Shown here: positions 22,912-29,995 of the stretch, piece by piece
Position numbering within the stretch: the stretch's first letter is position 1
How the letters are laid out: every line of letters begins with the position of its first letter
NCBI GenBank assembly: GCA_023387755.1
Contig: JAEWHO010000013.1
Coordinates: forward strand, 1 to 29,995
DNA length: 29,995 nt
Direction: 5' to 3'
DNA from: Actinomycetes bacterium
Lineage (GTDB): Bacteria; Actinomycetota; Actinomycetes; Actinomycetales; Actinomycetaceae
The notes under the pieces: model-generated
Told to the model about the DNA's origin: nothing
Databases searched by the model: none
What the model saw: only the letters and a program-made list of their open reading frames with translations
Program-made: the position numbers and the translations under genes

Positions 22912-23658
22912 CTAACTATTATCCTCAGGTTTAGCGTATTCCAAAACCGGCGCGGATCGCACCGACTTGATGACTACCTTGTCTCGACTGGTGATCTCGG
23001 GTTTGAGTCCCGCATTGCGTAGGGAGGCCAGCGCCCCACCCGGAATTTCCAAGGCGGCCGCAAGTTTTTGGCCATCACCGATAGCGTTAAAAGTGTAGGG
23101 CTGTTCCAAAGTGACACCGTCCACCACCAGCGCCCCGTCACTGTCTCGCCGGAACCAGCTGTTGGTGGCGAGGCGTATCTGATTGACTTCCACTGCCTCG
23201 GCTCCGGCGTTGCGCAGCTCCTCCAGAATACTCACCATCATCTGCGCGGTTATAGTCCCACTTACGTCCGTAACGGTCAGAGAAATGCCAGGCCCTTCCA
23301 CTGCTACAGTGCCCGCTAGTACCGCTCGAGCGTGGGCTAGTTCGGCGGCAGCTTGTTCCGCTGCTTCTTGGTCTTGCACTCCCGAGTTGAGATCATCGAG
23401 GCGCTGCTGCAGAACTCGCCCCTCTGAGGCGAGCTCTTCATTGCGCCGCCCGAGTTCATCGAGCAGGCGCACGAGGTCATCCTGGCGCATATTGGCAATC
23501 CCGTCAGCAGGCTGCTGGCGCACTTGGGTGATGACACCAAATCCCAAGAGGGCACACAAACCAACGACTACGACCGAACTCCCTTTCAGGAGCTGGCGCA
23601 TACTCGGTGGACTTTTGTGCTGTTCGCGACGTGAGGGTGGTGGAGGCGGTACCGACAT
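22912..23658 (-). CDS. DUF881-family membrane protein (Rv1825-like)
   Basis: A 248-residue protein: a Pro-rich basic cytoplasmic start, one membrane helix (about 28-46), a coiled-coil (about 60-112), and the DUF881 domain with VEGPGISLTVTD, ILEELRNAGAEAVEVNQIRL and PYTFNAIGDGQKL. DUF881 proteins are anchored, extracytoplasmic proteins of unknown biochemical role, found in actinobacteria and Firmicutes near division genes. It starts two bases after the small basic protein gene ends and is followed by the FHA gene after about 40 bases, within one probable operon. Confidence 0.88.
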   Translation of the reverse strand: MSVPPPPPSRREQHKSPPSMRQLLKGSSVVVVGLCALLGFGVITQVRQQPADGIANMRQDDLVRLLDELGRRNEELASEGRVLQQRLDDLNSGVQDQEAAEQAAAELAHARAVLAGTVAVEGPGISLTVTDVSGTITAQMMVSILEELRNAGAEAVEVNQIRLATNSWFRRDSDGALVVDGVTLEQPYTFNAIGDGQKLAAALEIPGGALASLRNAGLKPEITSRDKVVIKSVRSAPVLEYAKPEDNS

Positions 23659-23660
23659 TG

Positions 23661-23993
23661 TTACGCCTTAAATACGTGGCGGCGGATGGAGGCTGCATTG
23701 GCAAAGATGCGAATGCCTAAAACAACGATGATGGCAGTTTGTAGCTGTGAACCGACGCCGAGCTTATCCCCCAGCCACACGATGAGGGCGGCAATTAAGA
23801 CGTTAAATACCAGAGAGGTCACAAATACGCGATCGTCATAGACATCGTCGAGCCGGGCTCGCAGGGCCCCAAAAAGCGCGTCCATAGCGGCCACAACCGC
23901 GATTGGTAGATAAGGCTGCACCCCCACGGGCACGGTGGGTTGAAACCACAGACCCATTCCGATCCCGATAATCAGCCCGATAATCGCGTACAT
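23661..23993 (-). CDS. sbp: Small basic protein (DUF1290), membrane
   Basis: A 110-residue integral membrane protein with three hydrophobic segments (about 2-20, 27-45 and 57-95) and a short basic end. MYAIIGLIIGIGMGLWFQPTVP and YLPIAVVAAMDALFGALRARLDD agree with the small basic protein family found between two DUF881 genes (Rv1824 in mycobacteria; sbp near the division genes of Bacillus). The function is unknown. The start ATG has AAAGGAG a few bases upstream. Length is normal for the family. Confidence 0.9.
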   Translation of the reverse strand: MYAIIGLIIGIGMGLWFQPTVPVGVQPYLPIAVVAAMDALFGALRARLDDVYDDRVFVTSLVFNVLIAALIVWLGDKLGVGSQLQTAIIVVLGIRIFANAASIRRHVFKA

Positions 23994-24036
23994 AACTCTC
24001 CTTTCTTAACGCTCTACTCTGTCATAAACGGCGAGA

Positions 24037-24867
24037 TTACTTCACCGCTGTGGGGTCGCGGTCTACAGGGGCGATATACCGTAAAACGGTGATTGGGGCT
24101 GGTGGTAACTCCAGAGCATCGCGGGTGTGAATCTCGACGGTGACGCCATAGGCTTCCCGCAGGCCTGCCAAATGCGCTGATCCACGTTGACGCGCAAATT
24201 CGGCCATCAACATCGCCGGATCACCGATGGCATTGATGCTGTACGGCGGTGTGAGTGGTTTGAGATTGACTTGTACCGCTTGGCCGGCGGTGCGCACGGC
24301 AGTGGTCGGACCGATCCGTTCTCCGTTGACGGCGATCGCTTCAGCTCCAGCAGCCCACAGAGAGTTGATGACGAGTTGGAAATCAAAATCTCGGAGCTTG
24401 CCTTCAGTATTGTCTATGTGGGTATCGTCAATCTCAATCTCAATACCGGGGCCGGTGACCCTGAATACGCCCGCTGCCCCACCGGCCTGCCGCTGGGCAT
24501 CCTGTTGAAGTGAGGTCTCTGGCAGACTAATGGTGCGCAGAGTTTCGATCTTCTCGGCCAGTGCCGCATTGTTCCGCAAATGAGAGTCCAGAAGATCGGT
24601 TTGTGCCGAAATCCTCTTCTCTAAACTGGCACGCGCATGAGTGGCGCCCGCAGAAGGGACGCGGAGCCACTGAATGGCCCACACCACCGTTATCCCCAGA
24701 ACGATACTGGAAAGCAATACGAGAGCTTTATGCCAAGGGGCGTAGGGACGTTCTCGGGCGGCGCGAGAGTAGCCCGCATCGATCGGGGATTCGAGGAGTT
24801 TACGCAGAACGCCTCCAGAAACCGACGTGTTAGCAGCTGCAGCCGACTGCCAGCTCGTAGGCGACAT
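24037..24867 (-). CDS. DUF881-family membrane protein (Rv1823-like)
   Basis: A 276-residue protein: a cytoplasmic N-terminus, one membrane helix (about 46-66), a coiled-coil (about 78-115), and a DUF881 domain with VTGPGIEIEIDDTH, INSLWAAGAEAIAVNGERI and PPYSINAIGDPAML. It is a paralogue of the DUF881 gene two places downstream. It heads the cluster in this window: GAGGAGG lies directly before ATG 24867, and TAAACT on the minus strand (24899-24894) is a possible -10. In mycobacteria pgsA2 precedes this gene; here a truncated TetR-like gene is divergent instead. Confidence 0.88.
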   Translation of the reverse strand: MSPTSWQSAAAANTSVSGGVLRKLLESPIDAGYSRAARERPYAPWHKALVLLSSIVLGITVVWAIQWLRVPSAGATHARASLEKRISAQTDLLDSHLRNNAALAEKIETLRTISLPETSLQQDAQRQAGGAAGVFRVTGPGIEIEIDDTHIDNTEGKLRDFDFQLVINSLWAAGAEAIAVNGERIGPTTAVRTAGQAVQVNLKPLTPPYSINAIGDPAMLMAEFARQRGSAHLAGLREAYGVTVEIHTRDALELPPAPITVLRYIAPVDRDPTAVK

Positions 24868-24893
24868 AGTCCTCCTCCCCTAATATCCCCTTC

Positions 24894-24899
24894 AGTTTA
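24894..24899 (-). promoter_or_regulatory. Possible -10 of the DUF881/FHA/MerR operon
   Basis: TAAACT read on the minus strand fits TANNNT and would give a leader of about 20 bases that includes the strong GAGGAGG site. No -35 consensus is seen at 17-19 bases. This is a weak call. Confidence 0.3.
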
Positions 24900-24926
24900 C
24901 TGGATAGATGCCCCGCAGGAACGTGA

Positions 24927-25484
24927 GTGCCGGTAACCCGTAATTTAGCCTCAGAACCCCATGATTTAGTGGAACGCGGATCACGTTTCCCAATAAAATA
25001 CGGCCGACGCTCGACCTTCTATCAGCACTACGCGAGTATGGAAGATCTCCTGCTCGATCTGGTCAGTAGCCGGTTCACAGAGACAGGTATTGTTGATTTT
25101 CCGCTGGATCAAACGGACTTCACTGCGCCAAACCCTCCCGACTTTGTGGTGCGACTGGCAAAGTACGTCACCAGTCGCACGACAATCTACTGGGACCGCG
25201 TGCCAGTGTCGGGGCGGCATTCGCTCATGATGCAATTTATGGACAGCATGTGCTCAGTCTTCTCTCGCATCGCCGAAGATCCCAATTCAGCCCTGCGGGC
25301 CGATACCCACTCCTTGCGCATCTCCGCCCTAGCCGGTGCGGCCACGGGCGTTGTCTCGCATTGGCTGCGGGACGATAACCCCGGTGATGCCCAAGAGCTT
25401 GCCGAATGGCTCTGGCTGCTTATCCGCACCGCATACCTGTCAGGCAATGATGTAGAAGGATATTCGCGCGCATTAGGCGGGTGA
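24927..25484 (+). CDS. TetR-like regulator with a shortened helix-turn-helix
   Basis: A 185-residue protein whose residues 27-46 (GRRSTFYQHYASMEDLLLDL) are the end of a TetR helix-turn-helix and whose remainder is helical like a TetR C-terminal domain. The region before it, about 26 residues containing HDLVERGSRFPI, resembles the first helix of a TetR domain, but the usual stretch between helix 1 and the recognition helix (ALA/I-x2-AGVS) is missing. About 10-15 residues seem to be deleted, or the N-terminus is frame-damaged: a TGA lies immediately before the GTG at 24927. AGGA sits a few bases upstream. It may be expressed but unable to bind DNA normally, or be a decaying gene. No target is evident; it is divergent from the DUF881 cluster. 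Confidence 0.55.
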   Translation: MPVTRNLASEPHDLVERGSRFPIKYGRRSTFYQHYASMEDLLLDLVSSRFTETGIVDFPLDQTDFTAPNPPDFVVRLAKYVTSRTTIYWDRVPVSGRHSLMMQFMDSMCSVFSRIAEDPNSALRADTHSLRISALAGAATGVVSHWLRDDNPGDAQELAEWLWLLIRTAYLSGNDVEGYSRALGG

Positions 25485-25494
25485 TCTCTACGCC

Positions 25495-25530
25495 CAGGAG
25501 GGAGCTCGCCTTACTGCGAGCTCCCTCCTG
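25495..25530. terminator. Bidirectional terminator between the TetR-like gene and the aminopeptidase gene
   Basis: A perfect 15-bp inverted repeat (CAGGAGGGAGCTCGC at 25495-25509 and its complement at 25516-25530) around a six-base loop CTTACT. It lies between the ends of two convergent genes. There is no long T tract, but the stem is very stable. Confidence 0.8.
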
Positions 25531-25542
25531 TTACTGCGGGCC

Positions 25543-28104
25543 CTAAACGCCGGCCCGTCCATGCTTGGCTTGGATACGCAGTGCCCGCACCAACTGGTCC
25601 CGTCCTTCCACAATGCATCGGCGCAATGCTGGTGGATCGGGGTGCTCAGCCAGCCAGCGGTCGGTCAGCACAACGGTGGGGTGGCTGGTGACATCTTCTG
25701 CCGGTACTTCACTAATGTCCGCGGCTGCAGGGAAGGCCTCCGTTGCGATCCGGATTCCCATACCGATGGAGCGAGCCTGCCAGGCGGCAGCGATACGCTC
25801 ACAATACTCTTCAGCCTGGGGCACATTGCTGTGTGCGGCACTGGTTGCGAAACCAGCAAGGAGTGCGTCCAGCATTTCATTGGAGATCTCGGCATCGAAG
25901 AAGATCCGATCCCAGACACTGCGCAGGTGGCCGGCGTCGGGCAGGCTCGCCGTAGCTTGGGCTGCCATGACCGCTGCGAAGCCGGAATTATCACGCTGCT
26001 GTAGCGTCTCAATTTCATCACCGGTCAGCTGCCCGGCCGCAGCCTGCGCGATAATCGCTGCCCACCGAACGTCTCGAGCATCGCTATCCATCAGCACACG
26101 CACGAGAGCATCATCCTTGGGCGGACTATCGGCGGCAGCACGAGCGTAGGCAAGCGCCCACAATCGGTGCATCCCCGGCTCTGACTCTGCCTGCACCTGG
26201 GCAGCTAATGCCTGTTGAATATGAGGCAGGAGATCATCGCGCTGAGCGCGGGTACTGTAGCGGCGCCAAGCGATGGTGACCTGGTTTAACAGGGCGCGCA
26301 ATACGGATTGTTCTTCACCCCCACCGTGGGTGAGTACAGCGTCGATGAAGTGCCGAGGAGCCAGGCGTCCGGCTCGGACGTCATTCCACAGCGATGACCA
26401 CACCACTGCCCGGGCCAAAGGATCGGCGAGCTCGCTGAGGTGTGCGAGGAAAACCTCTCGGGAGGCGTCGTCGAGCTGGATGACCGCATAGGTGTGGTCA
26501 TCATCATTAATGAGATAGGCGTCCGCCTGGGGCAGATGGGGCAGTCGTAGCGAGGCGCCAGCTAACTCCACCGAGTCCAACGCTAGGCGGGTGAAGCCGT
26601 CGTCATATGCGTAAGATCCGACAGATAGGCGGTGCGGGCGCAGCGTTTCCTCACCGCTGACGGCGTCGTGAGATTCCTGAGTCAGCGCCAACTCTGCGCG
26701 ATCAAAACCAATAGTCGATGGTCCTGATGTATGGAGCCACAGCTGCGTCCACTGCTGCATATCGCGCCCGGACGCCTGGCCGAGGGCGGACAGGAGGTCA
26801 GCCGCGGTGGTAGAGGAAAACGCATGATCAGCAAAGTATCGGCGGGCGGTGTCGACAAATGTATCCTCCCCCAGGAAGGCCACCAACTGTTTGAGAACAG
26901 CCGCTCCCTTGGCGTAGGTGATGCCGTCAAAATTCTGCTTGGCCGCTGCGACGTCGGGGATATCGGCTGCGATGGGGTGGGTCGTGGGCAACTGGTCCTG
27001 TTGGTAGGCCCACGCCTTACGGCCTGCCGCAAATACCGCCCAGGCGTCGGTGTAGCGGGTCGCGGCGCCGAGCGCTGCGGTACCCTCATGATCAGCAAAG
27101 GATTCCTTCAGCCATAGGTCGTCCCACCATCGGGGCGTCACCAGATCACCGAACCACATATGGCACATCTCGTGCAGGATGGTATTTCCGCGAGAAGAGC
27201 GTTCAGCAATGCTTGGTTTGCCCTGAGGGATGTAGTGCTCATTGAAGGTCACACAGCCCGGATTCTCCATAGCTCCCAGGTTGTATTCCGGCACAAACAC
27301 CTGATCGTATTTACTTCCCCACGGGTAGGCGAACTGATAGCGATCATGGAAGAAATCGAAGCCTGCCATCGTGACCTCGAAGATATCGTCACTGTCGAAC
27401 CGATCAGCCAGCGCTGCTCGGCAGTAGGCGGCCAATTCGATACTGATGGAACGCTCTGGTCCGCCATGGTATGCGGGACAAGTGCCCTGCCAAGTCGGGC
27501 CCGTCACGCGATGGTAGGGACCGGCGATAATACAGGTGATATAGGACGACAGTAGCTCGGTGGGCGCAAAGTTGTGCCGACGGGCTGCCGGCATGAGGTC
27601 CTCACCTGCTACCTCATGCTGATTGGACAGTACTGTCCAGTCAGCCGGCGCATCCACTGTGAACGTCCAATGGGCTTTCAGATCGGGTTGGTCAAAGCAG
27701 GCATAGACGCGGTGGGCATCCATCGGCTCATACTGCGTGTACAGGTAGGTCTGGCCATCTTCTGGATCACGGTAGCGGTGCAGCCCCTCCCCCGTACGGG
27801 AGTACTCACAGTGCGCCATGATTTTTACCTGTACGGGTGCGTCCGTGGGCAGATTGTCCAGGTAGATCCGCCCCGGCACGATCCGTGCGTCCGCGCTCTG
27901 GCCGTTTACCTCCACCGCGAGAACATCAGCGGCAATGAGATCTAAAAATACCGAGGATTCCTTGGTCCGAAAGGTGGCAGTACAGGTCGATGGGAAGGTG
28001 GCAGTATCACTGGCAGCGTCAGTGAGATCCAGATGAACCGCATAGGTTAGCTCACTAATTGCGGCAGTACGGGCAGCAGCTTCGGTACGCGTTAGAGTGG
28101 TCAC
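25543..28104 (-). CDS. pepN: Aminopeptidase N (M1 family, zinc)
   Basis: An 853-residue cytosolic zinc aminopeptidase that removes N-terminal residues from peptides. Visible: the exopeptidase motif LGAMENPG (G277-AMEN), the zinc motif HEMCH (311-315) in LHEMCHMWFGDLVT, and the third ligand Glu334 in LKESFADHEG; a C-terminal ERAP1-like helical domain completes it. The length fits actinobacterial PepN. GTG 28104 was chosen because homologues begin close to LTRTEAAARTAAI and a -10 TATTGT lies six bases before it; the open frame upstream to 28137 abuts the end of the antiporter gene. It is read in the same direction as the antiporter but has its own promoter. Confidence 0.93.
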   Translation of the reverse strand: MTTLTRTEAAARTAAISELTYAVHLDLTDAASDTATFPSTCTATFRTKESSVFLDLIAADVLAVEVNGQSADARIVPGRIYLDNLPTDAPVQVKIMAHCEYSRTGEGLHRYRDPEDGQTYLYTQYEPMDAHRVYACFDQPDLKAHWTFTVDAPADWTVLSNQHEVAGEDLMPAARRHNFAPTELLSSYITCIIAGPYHRVTGPTWQGTCPAYHGGPERSISIELAAYCRAALADRFDSDDIFEVTMAGFDFFHDRYQFAYPWGSKYDQVFVPEYNLGAMENPGCVTFNEHYIPQGKPSIAERSSRGNTILHEMCHMWFGDLVTPRWWDDLWLKESFADHEGTAALGAATRYTDAWAVFAAGRKAWAYQQDQLPTTHPIAADIPDVAAAKQNFDGITYAKGAAVLKQLVAFLGEDTFVDTARRYFADHAFSSTTAADLLSALGQASGRDMQQWTQLWLHTSGPSTIGFDRAELALTQESHDAVSGEETLRPHRLSVGSYAYDDGFTRLALDSVELAGASLRLPHLPQADAYLINDDDHTYAVIQLDDASREVFLAHLSELADPLARAVVWSSLWNDVRAGRLAPRHFIDAVLTHGGGEEQSVLRALLNQVTIAWRRYSTRAQRDDLLPHIQQALAAQVQAESEPGMHRLWALAYARAAADSPPKDDALVRVLMDSDARDVRWAAIIAQAAAGQLTGDEIETLQQRDNSGFAAVMAAQATASLPDAGHLRSVWDRIFFDAEISNEMLDALLAGFATSAAHSNVPQAEEYCERIAAAWQARSIGMGIRIATEAFPAAADISEVPAEDVTSHPTVVLTDRWLAEHPDPPALRRCIVEGRDQLVRALRIQAKHGRAGV

Positions 28105-28116
28105 GCTCAGACAATA
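28105..28116 (-). promoter_or_regulatory. Candidate leaderless promoter of pepN (-10 TATTGT)
   Basis: TATTGT on the minus strand (28116-28111) is followed by six bases and the GTG start (28104). There is no ribosome binding site in the 33 bases between the antiporter stop and this GTG. No -35 consensus is visible. Confidence 0.5.
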
Positions 28117-28137
28117 GTCGATGAGCTGCGCGCCCAC

Positions 28138-29367
28138 CTACTCGTCCACCTCGACTTCGGCATCTTCCGGATCATCGGGGTCGAATTCAGAGGTGCGAGT
28201 GCGTTCCTGCGTCAGCGCCGCGAGTACCGGCATCAGCAATACTGACAGGGCACCCGCCAAAATGAGGGTGGACTGTGTCGTCGCCGTCATCGCGTCCGCC
28301 GCTACGGCAACGTGTGTTACCGCCACAATGATGGGGAGCGCCGTCGTCGAATATAAACCGATACGAGCTCGCTCCCCCACGGTTAGGGGGTGCATGCCGG
28401 GGCGTTGGCCGTGTGTCGATATGAAGACCGGCACGCCACGTACGGCCATAAGCGCGCACAGGAAGAGCAGCAATGACACCGGCGCGGCCGCCACCGCTCC
28501 AATATCGATGGACATACCTGAAACAACGAAGAACAGAGGGATGAAGAATCCGTAGGCCAAGCCGTCGAGTTTTTGATCCAACTCGGCGCGCCCCTGCGGT
28601 AAAAGTTGGCGCACAATGAGACCGGCAGAAAAGGCTCCCAGGACGAGGTCCAAATTAAATCCGACGGCCAGCGTGCTGAGCGCTACCAGAAGCACCACCG
28701 TAATACGTACAGTCGTCTGCGCTGTACCCTCAGCTTTCAGATGAATAACATCCACCACGCGCAGTCCCCACCGCTGCGCCTGTACCGGCAGTAACAGCAA
28801 CAACACTGCGGTGCCCACAAAGACTGCGAGCACACCGAGGGAGGAGATTAGAGAGCCAGAAGAAAGCAGGAGAGCAATCGCGATAATTGGGAAGATCTCT
28901 CCGATGGTCCCGTGGGTCATGACGATTCGCCCGACTGCTGTGTCGGCGATACCCCGCTCTTTGAGGATCGGGAGTAAGGTGCCCAGCGCGGTAGAAGTCA
29001 TGGCGATAGCAATGGCAATAGATTCCATCGAAAAAACATGGCCTTCAGAGCGCAGTGCCACTACGCCGAATGCCAAGATAAAGGACACCACCCAGGCGCC
29101 AGAGGCGCGCAGACCATGCCCGGAACGGACATCGTCAAGGTCAACCTCGTAGCCTGCCAGCAGGAAGAGGAACGCCAGTCCGAGCTCGCTTAACAGATGG
29201 ATTTCGTGTGAGTCGTGCGCCCACCCCAACCCGGAAGGGCCGATTGCAATACCTAATGCAATGAGCAGCACCGCTTCAGGTACCACTCCGCGCGGGACCA
29301 GATGAGCGATGAGTGGGGCCACCAGTGAGATAGTGGTGATGGCCAGTAAGGAGGTGAAAACCTCCAT
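28138..29367 (-). CDS. Kef/CPA2-type cation:proton antiporter
   Basis: A 409-residue membrane protein with about twelve helices and the Na+/H+ exchanger (CPA2) fold. Conserved elements: LIALGIAIGPSGLGW near helix 2, ELGLAFLFLLAGYEVDLDDV, AIAMTSTALGTLLPILKERG in the region of the unwound helix, and FFIPLFFVVSGMSID. It ends soon after the last helix in an acidic tail (EFDPDDPEDAEVEVDE) and has no RCK/TrkA-N nucleotide-binding domain. It exchanges K+ or Na+ for H+; which ion is not visible from the sequence. ATG 29367 was chosen because AAGGGAGG lies four bases upstream; an earlier in-frame start at 29400 lacks this. Confidence 0.88.
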   Translation of the reverse strand: MEVFTSLLAITTISLVAPLIAHLVPRGVVPEAVLLIALGIAIGPSGLGWAHDSHEIHLLSELGLAFLFLLAGYEVDLDDVRSGHGLRASGAWVVSFILAFGVVALRSEGHVFSMESIAIAIAMTSTALGTLLPILKERGIADTAVGRIVMTHGTIGEIFPIIAIALLLSSGSLISSLGVLAVFVGTAVLLLLLPVQAQRWGLRVVDVIHLKAEGTAQTTVRITVVLLVALSTLAVGFNLDLVLGAFSAGLIVRQLLPQGRAELDQKLDGLAYGFFIPLFFVVSGMSIDIGAVAAAPVSLLLFLCALMAVRGVPVFISTHGQRPGMHPLTVGERARIGLYSTTALPIIVAVTHVAVAADAMTATTQSTLILAGALSVLLMPVLAALTQERTRTSEFDPDDPEDAEVEVDE

Positions 29368-29476
29368 GGCGCCTCCCTTGGTGGGATATGGAACGGACAT
29401 ACGTCTGTCCAGGGAAGATTAGCAGGGTACGGCCGGGCGGCGATAACTTCAACCGCGGTCTGGATAAGGTTTCGAT

Positions 29477-29995
29477 ATGCTCACGCCTTCCCAGTACCGC
29501 CAATTCGCAGCCATCGTCCACCGAAATCTCACCACGCCAGTGCCTTACCACGACCAGAATTTTTATCGGCAGCAGGAGGCTTTCAGCCCGCATCACGCCC
29601 ACCCGGCTTTTGGGTGCAGTTATGACTGGCATTCCGCAGTGAATTCGGCCTGGGCTGCGGTGCGGCTATGGCGGGTTTTCCCCGATGACGACGCCGTCCG
29701 CGCCGCCTTCGCAACCGTTCAGGATCGGATTACGCCCCACACTATCTCTACAGAATGCGAATATCTAGCGGCCAATCCTCACTACGAGCAACCCTATGGG
29801 TGGGCCTGGTTGCTGACTCTTTACGCAGAGGCTCCTACGCAGCTACAGACGATTCTGCGACCACTAGCAGAACTGATCCGCGATAATCTCTCGCGGTATT
29901 TCACCGATTTAATCGAGCCGATCAATCACGGCGTGCACAGTAATACGGCCTTTGCAGCCGCACTCACACTGGATGTTTTAGCCGCGATGCCAGAG
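29477..29995 (+). CDS. DUF2891-family protein, 5' part only
   Basis: An open frame of 173 codons running off the window's right edge. Visible family features: HPAFGCSYDWHSAVNSAW, the late segment PHYEQPYGWAWLLTLYAE, and HGVHSNTAFA, where the His, Trp and Gly residues agree with DUF2891. Members are about 330-350 residues with an alpha-helical toroid-like fold; the function is unknown. ATG 29477 has AAGG at 29466-29469, seven bases upstream. It is divergent from the antiporter gene, and TAACTT (29444-29449) is a possible -10. There is no signal peptide. Confidence 0.78.
   Translation, partial: MLTPSQYRQFAAIVHRNLTTPVPYHDQNFYRQQEAFSPHHAHPAFGCSYDWHSAVNSAWAAVRLWRVFPDDDAVRAAFATVQDRITPHTISTECEYLAANPHYEQPYGWAWLLTLYAEAPTQLQTILRPLAELIRDNLSRYFTDLIEPINHGVHSNTAFAAALTLDVLAAMPE

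Overview
The window looks like ordinary chromosome of a moderately high-GC actinobacterium. The lineage evidence is the gene content: an RbpA RNA-polymerase-binding protein, a HelY helicase directly after tatC, a mycothiol-dependent formaldehyde dehydrogenase, an Lnt/Ppm1 pair, and the DUF881 - small basic protein - DUF881 - FHA (GarA/OdhI type) - MerR - MerR cluster. The genus cannot be fixed by eye; Actinomycetaceae-like is a guess. I see no rRNA or tRNA gene, insertion sequence, prophage or CRISPR array.

Layout. 1-3124 (+): the 3' end of tatC, overlapping helY. 3379-5662 (+): lnt and ppm1, ending at a perfect hairpin that also serves the convergent rbpA (5825-6178, -). 6453-9836 (+): a YkvI-type membrane protein, lgt and rlmC. 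9948-10862 (+): a siderophore-interacting protein behind a DtxR/IdeR-type box. 10952-12651 (-): mscR and a metallo-beta-lactamase-fold hydrolase, divergent from a short Hsp70 (12741-14237, +). 14244-20268: a TetR regulator (-) divergent from an MMPL transporter and a YhgE/Pip-type protein (+), with two tandem palindromic operators between them. 20265-24867 (-): the conserved division/metabolism cluster, ending in a gene I do not recognise. 24927-25484 (+): a TetR-like protein with a damaged helix-turn-helix, ending at a perfect hairpin. 25543-29367 (-): an M1 aminopeptidase and a Kef-type antiporter. 29477 to the window end (+): the 5' part of a DUF2891 gene.

How the genes fit together. Much of the window concerns the envelope: Tat export, lipoprotein maturation (Lgt, Lnt), polyprenol-phosphate mannose (Ppm1), and an MMPL/YhgE system that probably exports or organises an envelope component under TetR control. 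A second theme is thiol and iron homeostasis: mscR plus hydrolase, the iron-box-controlled SIP protein, and rbpA behind a SigR/SigH-like promoter.

The most interesting points are: an ABC-ATPase-like domain without a Walker A motif fused to the MMPL transporter; the covarying tandem operators over a shared divergent -10; a recurrent -10/N6/GTG layout implying leaderless mRNAs; and the ECF-type rbpA promoter. No clearly novel multi-gene system was found; the MMPL-pseudoNBD/YhgE locus is the best candidate for follow-up.
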